From: Lachnospiraceae bacterium UBA1729
GTDB lineage: Bacteria; Bacillota; Clostridia; Lachnospirales; Lachnospiraceae
NCBI GenBank assembly: GCA_002315945.1
Contig: DCIJ01000103.1
Span: 41,793 to 67,742, forward strand
Reading direction: 5' to 3'
Length of the DNA: 25,950 nucleotides
The notes under the pieces were generated by a model, which was not told where the DNA came from, did no database searches, and was given only the letters and a program-made list of their open reading frames with translations. Positions 7,088-13,598 of the stretch are shown here, piece after piece. A program made the translations under genes and the position numbers. Positions within the stretch are counted from its first letter, which is position 1, and each line of letters begins with the position of its first letter.

Positions 7088-8035
7088 ATGGACATTACAT
7101 ATTTGCTGTTTCTACAGGAATTTAGAAATCATACTGAAGCTGTATTGGCTCCAATAATGGATTGGATTACCAAAATGGCTGTCAGTGTCTGGCCATTAGC
7201 AATTATGCTGATGATATACTGGGTTTTTGACAGAAAATCCGGAAAACGAATGATAGCAGGATTTAGCTTGGCACTACTGATGAATGGCCTGCTGAAACTG
7301 ATTTTTTGCGCATACAGGCCCTGGATTCGTGATGCACGAATTGAGCCATATGGCGATTCTAAAGTTGCAGCTACAGGCTACTCTTTTCCAAGCGGTCATT
7401 CGACATGGGCAACTGCATGCTGGGGAAGCATTGGACATTGGTTTCATAACAGAAAAAAATTCGTAACAGTAGTGCTGTATATTCTGATTGCGCTTACTAT
7501 GTTTTCTAGAAACTATCTGGGTGTACACACACCGCAAGATGTTCTTGTGGGCTTTTTTGCATCAATTCTTATGCTTACACTTGCAAATTATATTGAAAAT
7601 TGGAGCGATAAAGACCCTGACAAGCGTGATCTTTTGATTCTCGTTGCCTCTTTATTATTGTGTGTGCTGCTGGCAATTTTTTATTTCACAAAATCCTATC
7701 CGATGGATTATTCGTCAGATGGAAATCTAATTGTGAATCCTATGAAGATGCTGCCTGATTCGTTTGAGGGAATCGGTTTTGTCAGTGCATATGTAATTTG
7801 CAGATATTTTGAAAGAAGAGGATTCGCTTTTGACGAGCAGTTACCCTGGAAGGATAGATTTGTAATAGGTACATTTGCACTTATTCCAGTTATCTGGTGG
7901 AATAGCCATATTGTATCTATTTTTGCAGCAATGGACCTTAAGATATTGGGTAAATTTATTTGGGGGAGTGGCATAGTTGTATATGCAATGATTGTAGTTC
8001 CATTGGCTATGAAAAAACTAAAAGGCAAAATATGA
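7088..8035 (+). CDS. PAP2-family membrane phosphatase
   Basis: This 315-residue integral membrane protein carries the three PAP2/type 2 phosphatidic acid phosphatase motifs in order: K-L-I-F-C-A-Y-R-P (residues 70-78), F-P-S-G-H (100-104) and S-R-N-Y-L-G-V-H-T-P-Q-D (140-151). The histidines at 104 and 147 are the catalytic pair. It would dephosphorylate lipid phosphates such as undecaprenyl pyrophosphate, phosphatidate or phosphatidylglycerol phosphate. About six to eight hydrophobic helices are present. The C-terminal half (residues 165-315) is longer than a minimal PAP2 domain and also hydrophobic. AAAGGTGG precedes ATG. The gene sits between two full palindromic repeats, and its TGA stop is the first three bases of the second one. 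Confidence 0.9.
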   Translation: MDITYLLFLQEFRNHTEAVLAPIMDWITKMAVSVWPLAIMLMIYWVFDRKSGKRMIAGFSLALLMNGLLKLIFCAYRPWIRDARIEPYGDSKVAATGYSFPSGHSTWATACWGSIGHWFHNRKKFVTVVLYILIALTMFSRNYLGVHTPQDVLVGFFASILMLTLANYIENWSDKDPDKRDLLILVASLLLCVLLAIFYFTKSYPMDYSSDGNLIVNPMKMLPDSFEGIGFVSAYVICRYFERRGFAFDEQLPWKDRFVIGTFALIPVIWWNSHIVSIFAAMDLKILGKFIWGSGIVVYAMIVVPLAMKKLKGKI

Positions 8036-8116
8036 ACCAGGGGGACGGGGTTGGGGGTTCATTTTGTGGATAACTTTTCCACAAAAATGACCCCCTAACC
8101 CCGTCCCCTAGGTTCA
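8033..8116. repeat. Full 84-bp GGGGACGGGG palindromic repeat, copy B, shared by two gene ends
   Basis: The ends are oriented as in copy A, but the 48 bases between the GACGGGG/CCCCGTC arms are the exact reverse complement of copy A's interior. The element contains the PAP2 stop (TGA 8033-8035) and, on the other strand, the stop of the YczE-like gene (TAG 8097-8095). It is therefore the whole intergenic space between two convergent genes and could form a bidirectional terminator hairpin. Confidence 0.92.
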
Positions 8117-8745
8117 AAAATTGCATTGTACCACTTAATTATGGTGCCAACTAATAAGGCGGCAATAATACTGCCTTCTCTGACACCCTGAAGCTTGCCT
8201 ATCCAAATTAGGCAAATTCCAGCGGATATCAATATATATAATACATCGAACAGTATCTTAACATTCTCATATTTCTTCCCAGTGACCTGGCTGATTGCAC
8301 GATTCATGGCTTCTCCGGGAAGCATGGCAACATTTCCCTTTAGCTGTATCCATATTCCTAATGCAAGAATAAAACAGCTTAATATCATAAAAAAGAATTT
8401 CGCAAAATAACCCTCCACCTCAATACTGCTAATTAAAAAACATGAGAAGTTGGTCATATATCCGTAGATAAAAGCCAGCACTATTTGTATTATTATTTCC
8501 AGATATTTACAGCTTTTACGCAATATTAGCACCTGGACGGTAATCTGTAGCATACTCAGCAAATTCAGCCATCCGCCAAAAGAAAGTGATGTGTTAATCA
8601 AGGATACGGAATAAGGAATAGCAGATACTGGTGATGTCCCCAGTCCTGCCTTGGTTGAAAATGCTACACCCAAAGATGCAACAAATAATCCAATTACAAA
8701 AAGTAAATATCGTTTTATGATAGAAATATCAATAGTTCTTTTCAT
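8095..8745 (-). CDS. YczE/DUF6198-like membrane protein
   Basis: A 216-residue integral membrane protein of the YczE/YitT-like group. The characteristic opening is RYLLFVIGLFVASLGVAF, followed by T-K-A-G-L-G-T-S-P-V-S-A-I-P-Y (residues about 31-45). Five or more hydrophobic helices follow, with a conserved L-P-G-E-A-M segment in the second half. Family function is unknown; transport or cell-envelope roles are proposed. ATG 8745 is chosen, with GAGGA about 11 bases upstream on the minus strand; a TTG nine codons further out would consume that site. The last seven codons (F-E-P-R-G-R-G, stop) are translated from the palindromic repeat, so the native C-terminus has been replaced or extended. Confidence 0.82.
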   Translation of the reverse strand: MKRTIDISIIKRYLLFVIGLFVASLGVAFSTKAGLGTSPVSAIPYSVSLINTSLSFGGWLNLLSMLQITVQVLILRKSCKYLEIIIQIVLAFIYGYMTNFSCFLISSIEVEGYFAKFFFMILSCFILALGIWIQLKGNVAMLPGEAMNRAISQVTGKKYENVKILFDVLYILISAGICLIWIGKLQGVREGSIIAALLVGTIIKWYNAIFEPRGRG

Positions 8746-8822
8746 ATAAAAAAGATTCCTCAATAGAGATAAAATTGAAATGCCAGCCTAATAACTTTAT
8801 GTTGGTGATGTATATACTAATA

Positions 8823-8837
8823 TACAATAGTATTGTA
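8823..8837. promoter_or_regulatory. Small inverted repeat upstream of the DUF554 gene
   Basis: TACAATA (8823-8829) and TATTGTA (8831-8837) form a 7-bp perfect inverted repeat around one base, four bases before the next palindromic repeat. It lies in the gap between two divergent genes and could be an operator. Being AT-rich, it could also be chance. Confidence 0.3.
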
Positions 8838-8840
8838 AAA

Positions 8841-8904
8841 TGAACCAGGGGGACGGGGTTAGAGGGTCAAAAAAATGACCCCCTAACCCCGTCCCCTAGG
8901 TTCA
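8841..8904. repeat. 64-bp GGGGACGGGG palindromic repeat, copy C (short loop)
   Basis: The outer arms match copies A and B in sequence and orientation (CCAGGGGG on the left, CCCCTAGG on the right), but the centre is only a run of A. The inner TTTTGTGGA palindrome is absent, making it a 20-bp deletion form. It ends 17 bases before the DUF554 start, leaving only the ribosome binding site between. Confidence 0.92.
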
Positions 8905-8921
8905 AAATTATTGGAGGCAGA

Positions 8922-9638
8922 ATGGGAACTATTATTAATGTTGTGGCCATTATTGCAGGAGGAATTATTGGATTGCTGTTTGGCGCACGCCTGAATGAAA
9001 AATATCAAACTACAACTGTTACAGCCTGCGGGCTTTGTACAATGTTTATTGGAATTAGCGGGGCTCTCAGCGGGATGTTTTCAATTTCTAAGGGAAGCAT
9101 AGAGACTACGGGAACTATGATGACAATTCTTTGTTTCGTACTTGGAGGATTCGTGGGTGAATTTTTAGATATTGATGGAAATCTTGAGAGGTTTGGAAAC
9201 TGGATAAAAAGAAAGACGGGAAGTGAAGGAGATAGTGGCTTTGTCAATGCATTTGTTACGGTATCGCTTACCGTGTGTATCGGTGCCATGGCAATAGTTG
9301 GATCTATTCAGGATGGAATATATGGTGACTGTTCGACACTGGTTGCCAAGTCAACCCTGGATTTTGTGATTGTGATAATATTTGCGGCCTCTCTTGGGAG
9401 GGGAGCAGTCTTTTCTGCAATTCCAGTTGGCCTGTTGCAGGGAAGTGTTACTATTTTAGCAAGACTGATAGAGCCAATAATGACACCTCAGGCACTAAAT
9501 AATATTTCTATCACCGGTTCGATTCTTATTTTTGGAGTGGGGGTCAACCTTCTGTGGCCGAAAAAAATAAAGGTGGCAAATCTTTTACCCACACTAATAT
9601 TTGCTGTAATCTGGGCTTTTTTGCCTATTAGTCTTTAA
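8922..9638 (+). CDS. DUF554 (YdfK-like) membrane protein
   Basis: The 238-residue, very hydrophobic protein matches the DUF554/YdfK family: it opens G-T-I-I-N-V-V-A-I-I-A-G-G, has G-A-R-L near residue 21, and carries A-M-A-I-V-G-S-I-Q-D-G in the middle. Six to seven membrane helices are visible, and the usual family length is about 230 residues. The role is unknown; a small-solute transporter is the common guess. TTGGAGG lies eight bases before ATG, between the repeat and the gene, so translation signals survived repeat insertion. A lipoprotein gene follows after 14 bases. Confidence 0.88.
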   Translation: MGTIINVVAIIAGGIIGLLFGARLNEKYQTTTVTACGLCTMFIGISGALSGMFSISKGSIETTGTMMTILCFVLGGFVGEFLDIDGNLERFGNWIKRKTGSEGDSGFVNAFVTVSLTVCIGAMAIVGSIQDGIYGDCSTLVAKSTLDFVIVIIFAASLGRGAVFSAIPVGLLQGSVTILARLIEPIMTPQALNNISITGSILIFGVGVNLLWPKKIKVANLLPTLIFAVIWAFLPISL

Positions 9639-9652
9639 AATGGTTTGATGGG

Positions 9653-9937
9653 ATGATGAAAAAGATTTTTATTATTGTAGTTGTAACTACACTACTACTT
9701 CTTTCAGGTTGTAGCAGAACAAAAGCAAATATAGAAAACTATGGAGAGTGTTTCTCAATTAATGGAAAAGCCTATACATATTGTTCTGATTTAGAGAATT
9801 TTACTGTTACTGAAAAGCTAATTGGGAAAAAGGATGATGGAATGAAAATCTATATGATTGAAGAATATCCTGATTATGAATATGTAGTTGGATATTATGC
9901 TTGGGATGGAGAGATATATAAAAGAATAGACGAATAG
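9653..9937 (+). CDS. Small lipoprotein of unknown function
   Basis: The 94-residue protein has a lipoprotein signal peptide: M-M-K-K, a hydrophobic core (IFIIVVVTTLLLL) and the lipobox L-S-G-C with Cys20 as the probable lipidated residue. The mature part of about 75 residues is acidic and rich in Tyr (YPDYEYVVGYYAWDGEIYK), without a family motif that I recognise. ATG 9653 and ATG 9656 are adjacent; the purine-rich GATGGGATG upstream is a modest ribosome binding site. It is 14 bases after the DUF554 gene and could be its operon partner. A half repeat begins six bases after its stop. Confidence 0.75.
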   Translation: MMKKIFIIVVVTTLLLLSGCSRTKANIENYGECFSINGKAYTYCSDLENFTVTEKLIGKKDDGMKIYMIEEYPDYEYVVGYYAWDGEIYKRIDE

Positions 9938-9942
9938 TAGCT

Positions 9943-9963
9943 AATCCCGTCCCCCCTGGTTCA
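9943..9963. repeat. Half copy of the GGGGACGGGG repeat, inverted orientation
   Basis: AATCCCGTCCCCCCTGGTTCA is the reverse complement of the left arm (TGAACCAGGGGG-type), so this fragment is oriented opposite to the full copies. It marks the start of the remnant-rich stretch. Confidence 0.75.
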
Positions 9964-9984
9964 GAATAGTATAATACAATATTG

Positions 9985-10036
9985 CAAAAGTCCTATGACA
10001 AATGTTGCAATACCAACAAAAGTCATAGGACTTTTG
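9985..10036. terminator. Perfect 15-bp stem hairpin
   Basis: CAAAAGTCCTATGAC (9985-9999) is the exact reverse complement of GTCATAGGACTTTTG (10022-10036), with a 22-base loop. The right arm contains TTTT but no longer U-tract, so termination is possible but weak. A ribosome binding site and a 19-codon frame follow immediately, so a leader or attenuator hairpin is another reading. Confidence 0.5.
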
Positions 10037-10050
10037 TTGGTGGAGGCGCT

Positions 10051-10110
10051 ATGTATAGAGAAATAACTGATGAATTAATAAATCAAAAAAAGTTACAAGC
10101 AATTAAGTAA
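10051..10110 (+). CDS. 19-codon open frame with a strong ribosome binding site, probably a gene stub
   Basis: ATG 10051 is preceded by GGTGGAGG at good spacing and encodes M-Y-R-E-I-T-D-E-L-I-N-Q-K-K-L-Q-A-I-K before TAA. The opening resembles the N-terminus of archaeal/bacterial AAA ATPases with a DUF4143 tail (M-Y-R-x-I-x-x-E-L-x-x-W-K), which would make it the surviving start of a deleted gene. That reading is weak because of the length. A real short peptide under control of the preceding hairpin is the alternative. Confidence 0.3.
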   Translation: MYREITDELINQKKLQAIK

Positions 10111-10169
10111 GAAATGTATATTGCATATAAAATAGGAGATGATTACATTATTATACAGAGGAACATTAA

Positions 10170-10718
10170 ATGGTTGAACATAGTTTAAGGCTTAGACCTT
10201 TCAGAAGAAACGACGCAAAATCAATTGTGACATGGATTAATGAACCGGAAGCATTTTATAAATGGACAGCTGGCATTATGGGAGAGTTTCCACTGACGGT
10301 GGAAAAGCTGCAGGAAGTAACATCGGGAAGAGATGACAATGACAGATATTTTCCTTTTACAGCATTTGATGAAGACGGACCCGTAGGTTTTTTCACTGCT
10401 CGAATCAGACCTGGAGATGATGACCATATTCTGCGTCTGGGATATGTAATTGTTTCTCCAGAGAAAAGAGGACTGGGCTATGGAAAGAAGATGTTGGAGT
10501 TGGCTTTGACATTTGCATTTGAGGTTTATGGTGCTAAAAAGGTCAGCCTTGGAGTCTTTGAGAACAATGAGGCGGCATATCATTGCTACAAGAGTGTTGG
10601 ATTCAAAGAGAATGGCTTAACCGAGGAATATAACATTTTCGGACATTGTTGGATTGATATTGAGCTGGAAATACAGTGCGCAGGGTATAGGCTCGCTACG
10701 AACCCTAAAGGAATATGA
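10170..10718 (+). CDS. RimJ/RimL-like GNAT acetyltransferase
   Basis: The 182-residue protein is an Acetyltransf_3-type GNAT domain. L-R-L-R-P-F-R-R-N-D-A is the usual N-terminal strand. LGYVIVSPEKRGLGYGKKML (about residues 90-109) is motif A with R-G-L-G-Y-G as the acetyl-CoA loop. VFENNEAAYHCYKSVGF (about 130-146) is the typical N-x-x-A-x-x-x-Y-x-x-x-G-F motif. Relatives acetylate protein N-termini, small amines or antibiotics; the substrate is unknown. GAGGAA is about eight bases before ATG. The last 15 or so residues (from IQCAGYR on) extend past the usual family end and look like random sequence, suggesting a changed 3' junction. Confidence 0.85.
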   Translation: MVEHSLRLRPFRRNDAKSIVTWINEPEAFYKWTAGIMGEFPLTVEKLQEVTSGRDDNDRYFPFTAFDEDGPVGFFTARIRPGDDDHILRLGYVIVSPEKRGLGYGKKMLELALTFAFEVYGAKKVSLGVFENNEAAYHCYKSVGFKENGLTEEYNIFGHCWIDIELEIQCAGYRLATNPKGI

Positions 10719-10781
10719 GGATTTTTCCGGTATTGACTTTGTAAATAATAAGATAAGTGGCGGCCGGGAGGATTCCAAACT

Positions 10782-11915
10782 ATGATCAGAGACTGCAATG
10801 CGCAGGATATTGCATTGTTAAAACGAAACAAAACATACTTTCTTAACGGAATAGAGGAGAAGAATCGCGGAAATGGTCTTGCGCCAATCATTATCAGTTT
10901 TACCATCGCAGTGATCCTCTTTTTTGTCATTCTGTTTTTGCCACTCATTCTGGAGGTGGATCTGTTTGGCAGTCTGATGGGGCGGTTTTACAGAATTGTA
11001 TTAAAGCGACTTTGCACGTTTCTGCTCCTGGCAGCAGTCATCTATCTCTTTACAATCATTCGGCAGCTGATTAAGCATGTAGAGAGCAATATGACCAAGG
11101 CTGGCATCCTTGGAGAAAAGGACCTCCGGATCAACAACGGAAAAATTGTTGGTGTGGCTCCTGACACGAAGCTGCTGTTTTTTGTGGAAAACGGACTGGA
11201 AGGTCCAAAGCACAGAATTCCAGTAATCCGCTATCCGGCTTCCGCTAGCGATAATGCAGATCTGGCAGAGGGAGATAAGATTCTTATTTTGTACAGCAAT
11301 GAAACGACAGCGCTGGTAAAGTGTGCGACGGCAGAATTAGAGGATTTGTATGCTGCTCTTGATCGGGGAATCGACCGGGAATTGCCGGAGGCTGTCAAAA
11401 CCTTTTGGACCATTCCACATGTCAATGCCCTACAGGCGCTGGAAACCAGGCATAAGCTTTCACGGGAGGAACATGCCTATTTGAATAGAAATTTCCACCG
11501 GGCGGAGGGGAAACGAATCCTTTATCTTCTGGCGGTGAATGTAGGGGTCTGTTTTGTTGTTGCAGGCTTTATCGCGCTGATCAATTATCTGGATAATGAT
11601 GATATTTCCCTGATTTATGCCCTATACATTGCCTTGGCAGTTTGCACCTTCACAATCGTCATGTTTTTTCTTCTTTTCAAAAAAAGAAAAGCGGATTATA
11701 CAGCCTATAGCCAGATGCAGAGAGTCATTCTGGATGAAATTACTCTCATCGGGGCCGGAACTAATAACAACGGCTTTGTATCTGTTTTCGAATTTGATGG
11801 CGAAGAATTTCAATATCGGGTCTATGAAAATACGGGGAACAATTTTATTAAGAAACCGCGCTATGGAATGCTTCTCCAGGCATATACCGACGGCGCAAAT
11901 GCAAAGTTTATCTAA
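10782..11915 (+). CDS. Hypothetical four-helix membrane protein
   Basis: I do not recognise this 377-residue protein. It has two pairs of transmembrane helices: about 34-58 with about 77-94, and about 248-270 with about 280-300. A polar domain of about 150 residues lies between the pairs and one of about 75 residues at the end. The C-terminal part (GFVSVFEFDGEEFQYRVYEN, with GMLLQAYTDGANAKFI) looks like a small beta-rich domain, and a similar beta-rich stretch occurs in the first polar domain (DTKLLFFVENGLEGPKHRIPVIRYP), so the gene may be an internal duplication. GGGAGGA precedes ATG. Codons are visibly more GC-rich (many CGG, CCG, GCG) than in the genes on either side, which may mean separate ancestry. 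Confidence 0.75.
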   Translation: MIRDCNAQDIALLKRNKTYFLNGIEEKNRGNGLAPIIISFTIAVILFFVILFLPLILEVDLFGSLMGRFYRIVLKRLCTFLLLAAVIYLFTIIRQLIKHVESNMTKAGILGEKDLRINNGKIVGVAPDTKLLFFVENGLEGPKHRIPVIRYPASASDNADLAEGDKILILYSNETTALVKCATAELEDLYAALDRGIDRELPEAVKTFWTIPHVNALQALETRHKLSREEHAYLNRNFHRAEGKRILYLLAVNVGVCFVVAGFIALINYLDNDDISLIYALYIALAVCTFTIVMFFLLFKKRKADYTAYSQMQRVILDEITLIGAGTNNNGFVSVFEFDGEEFQYRVYENTGNNFIKKPRYGMLLQAYTDGANAKFI

Positions 11916-11936
11916 TTTAATGATAGAGGAAAAAAG

Positions 11937-12317
11937 ATGGACAAATTTTTTAAAAGTGTTTTAGAACAAGATAGAGCAGCAATAGTAATTTGTGATTTAG
12001 ATCATATTATTCAATATATGAATAAGGCTGCAATAATGAGATATGAAAAACGTGGTGGCGAAAAACTAATCGGGAAAAATCTACTAGAATGTCATAATAC
12101 ACATTCACAGGAGATTATTATTCGTATTATAGATTGGTTTAGAGAAGATGAAAAAAATAATATGATATATACATTCAAAAATGAAAAGGAAAACAAGGAT
12201 GTATATATGGTTGCTCTTAGGGACGAGAATAATAAACTAATTGGGTATTATGAGAAACATGAGTATAGAGATGCAGAGACAGCAGAAGTTTATGATTTTT
12301 CAAAATCGTTGATATAA
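11937..12317 (+). CDS. Single PAS-domain protein
   Basis: The 126-residue protein is essentially one PAS fold. It opens VLEQDRAAIVICDLDHIIQY, has M-N-K-A-A at about 31-35, and G-K-N-L-L-E-C-H-N (about 48-56), as in the DUF438-like PAS group. It ends with D-V-Y-M-V-A-L-R-D-E-N-N-K-L-I-G-Y-Y-E-K-H. Such free-standing PAS proteins sense redox state or bind a small ligand or flavin; no output domain is attached, so it would act through a partner. GAGGAAAAAAG precedes ATG. It starts 21 bases after the hypothetical membrane gene but differs in base composition, so operon membership is uncertain. Confidence 0.8.
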   Translation: MDKFFKSVLEQDRAAIVICDLDHIIQYMNKAAIMRYEKRGGEKLIGKNLLECHNTHSQEIIIRIIDWFREDEKNNMIYTFKNEKENKDVYMVALRDENNKLIGYYEKHEYRDAETAEVYDFSKSLI

Positions 12318-12391
12318 AATTTGAAGAGAAGTTTTGTATGTAATTAAAAAAAGGGGTCAGTTGTGGGGGTAAATTATGAAGAAAAATGAAA

Positions 12392-12420
12392 TTGATGCCA
12401 TGGGATAATGATGGTACAAT
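12392..12420 (+). promoter_or_regulatory. Promoter of the Phd-type antitoxin gene
   Basis: TTGATG (12392-12397) and TACAAT (12415-12420) are exactly 17 bases apart, 30 bases before the antitoxin start. GAGAGGTG is the ribosome binding site. Confidence 0.6.
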
Positions 12421-12449
12421 TAGGCCATAATAATAGAGAGGTGATAAAT

Positions 12450-12710
12450 ATGCCACAGATTATTCCAATTAAGGCTTTAAAAAATACTTCCGAAATATCT
12501 GATCTTTGCCATAGTACCACTGAGCCAGTGTATATTACAAAAAACGGTTATGGTGATATGGTAATTATGAGTATGGAAACTTTTGAAGGAGTTTCAGCTA
12601 CACTTAAAATGTATCAAAGCTTGATGAACTCTGAACAGCAGATAATGGAAGGCAGAGTACATGATGCAAGGGAATCTCTTAAGTCAGTAAGGGAGAAATA
12701 TGGTCTATAA
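12450..12710 (+). CDS. Phd/YefM-family antitoxin
   Basis: The 86-residue protein has the Phd/YefM pattern. It opens with IIPIKALKNTSEISDLC, has P-V-Y-I-T-K-N-G-Y-G-D-M-V-I-M-S-M-E-T-F (residues about 30-49), and a helical, charged C-terminus that would bind the toxin. Family members repress their own promoter and neutralise RelE/ParE/YoeB or Doc toxins. ATG 12450 follows GAGAGGTG at seven bases; the ATG at 12408 lies inside the promoter spacer. The toxin frame begins in the overlap (ATG 12700) but stops after 15 codons, so this is an orphan antitoxin. It might still neutralise a related toxin, for example the YoeB in this window, which is a family-level guess only. Confidence 0.85.
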   Translation: MPQIIPIKALKNTSEISDLCHSTTEPVYITKNGYGDMVIMSMETFEGVSATLKMYQSLMNSEQQIMEGRVHDARESLKSVREKYGL

Positions 12711-12747
12711 TATTATTGCCACTGATGAGACGAATCAAGGGTATTAA
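12700..12747 (+). pseudogene. Truncated RelE/ParE-type toxin remnant
   Basis: A frame overlapping the antitoxin end encodes M-V-Y-N-I-I-A-T-D-E-T-N-Q-G-Y and stops. RelE/ParE toxins partnered with Phd antitoxins typically begin M-x-Y-x-I-x-x-T-x-E-A, so this looks like the first strand and helix of a toxin whose remainder was deleted. The overlap of antitoxin stop and toxin start is the normal layout of such operons. Confidence 0.6.
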
Positions 12748-12774
12748 GTTGAGCTATTGACAAGAACAAAAATT

Positions 12775-12816
12775 AAGACAGTCACAATTCTGAAAAGAAA
12801 AGTGGTTGTCTTTTTT
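12775..12816 (+). terminator. Probable rho-independent terminator
   Basis: AAGACAGTCAC (12775-12785) pairs with GTGGTTGTCTT (12802-12812) with two mismatched positions, followed by TTTTT. The loop is 16 bases. It would end the antitoxin transcript. Confidence 0.5.
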
Positions 12817-12998
12817 AATGTTGTTGGTTTGCAGTTGCTACATACATAGGGGAGCTTATCAAGCTTGCAATTGTAGTTGCAAGCAAAATCAAGCGTTCAA
12901 AAAAGCATTTAATGGAGCATGGAGTATTGAAGCTGTACCTTTTTATGGACATGCCTTTGGATAGAATAAAAAAGAAAAAGAAAAAAGAGGAGAAAAAA

Positions 12999-13501
12999 AT
13001 GGGGTATAATATCTTATATAGATGTTCAGCAGATGGCTGTGGGTATAGTTTTACGGCAAATATTGGTTTTGGATTTGGGTTCCAATCAAATTATGATAAT
13101 ACAATAGAATTAGCAAGAAGAGGGTATCTAGGCGAGGAGTTGATGCATTTTGCGTTAAAATTTCCTGAAGGAGCTATAGATACTTGTAATTCCATAGGAA
13201 AATGTGAAGCTTGTGGGGAACTTGTATGTGTCGAAGATTATTCTATGTATCTACCTAATGATTTAAAAGTGAGAAAATTGTGGTGTAAAGAACTGTATAA
13301 TAAAAAACAAAAGCAGTTTCACGCCCTGAATTAAAGACATATTGGAAACTATATAAGAAATATAAACATAATTGTACAGCATGTGGAGGGCATGTAAACT
13401 TGTATGAAACAATTTTTTATGAGGGACTAGGGCATGAAGCTGCGATATGTCCAAGATGTGGAAATGCACTAAGAGAAGCGGGAGCTATTCCGTGGGATTG
13501 A
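12999..13501 (+). pseudogene. Frameshifted zinc-ribbon protein gene
   Basis: The first part (12999-13334) begins M-G-Y-N-I-L-Y-R-C-S-A-D-G-C-G with GAGGAG six bases upstream and contains C-E-A-C-G. It stops at TAA 13332-13334. In the -1 frame the protein continues from about 13313, reading C-T-A-C-G-G-H-V-N-L-Y and then C-P-R-C-G-N-A-L-R, ending at TGA 13499-13501. The CxxC pairs in both parts would form two zinc ribbons. The switch falls in an A-rich run (AATAAAAAACAAAAG near 13299-13313), where one extra A would restore the frame. The run is not an in-phase X-XXY-YYZ slippery heptamer, so mutation or sequencing error is more likely than programmed shifting. The whole protein would be about 167 residues; function unknown. 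An upstream ATG at 12912 lacks a ribosome binding site. Confidence 0.75.
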
Positions 13502-13598
13502 ATAATATCTTAAAAGGGATACTAAGTAAGTTGTAGTTCTATCAGTATATGGTTTTGGAAGCATAGGATATACGTTATAATAATGTGAAATAGACCAA

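Noticed and set aside
12350..12372. Possible decayed GGGGACGGGG repeat (AGGGGTCAGTTGTGGGGG)
   Set aside because: Contains GGGGTCA and a G run, but lacks the GACGGGG core; too degenerate to call.
12818..12964. 48-codon cysteine-rich frame starting M-L-L-V-C-S-C-Y and ending P-F-Y-G-H-A-F-G
   Set aside because: No ribosome binding site, start within the T-run of a terminator, overlaps the zinc-ribbon leader; could be a remnant but I cannot support it as a gene. It contains a GCTTGCAA/TTGCAAGC inverted repeat (12863-12884) of unclear meaning.
13299..13313. Programmed -1 frameshift site in the zinc-ribbon gene
   Set aside because: The A run is not in the X-XXY-YYZ phase needed, and no downstream pairing structure is evident; mutation or read error is simpler.
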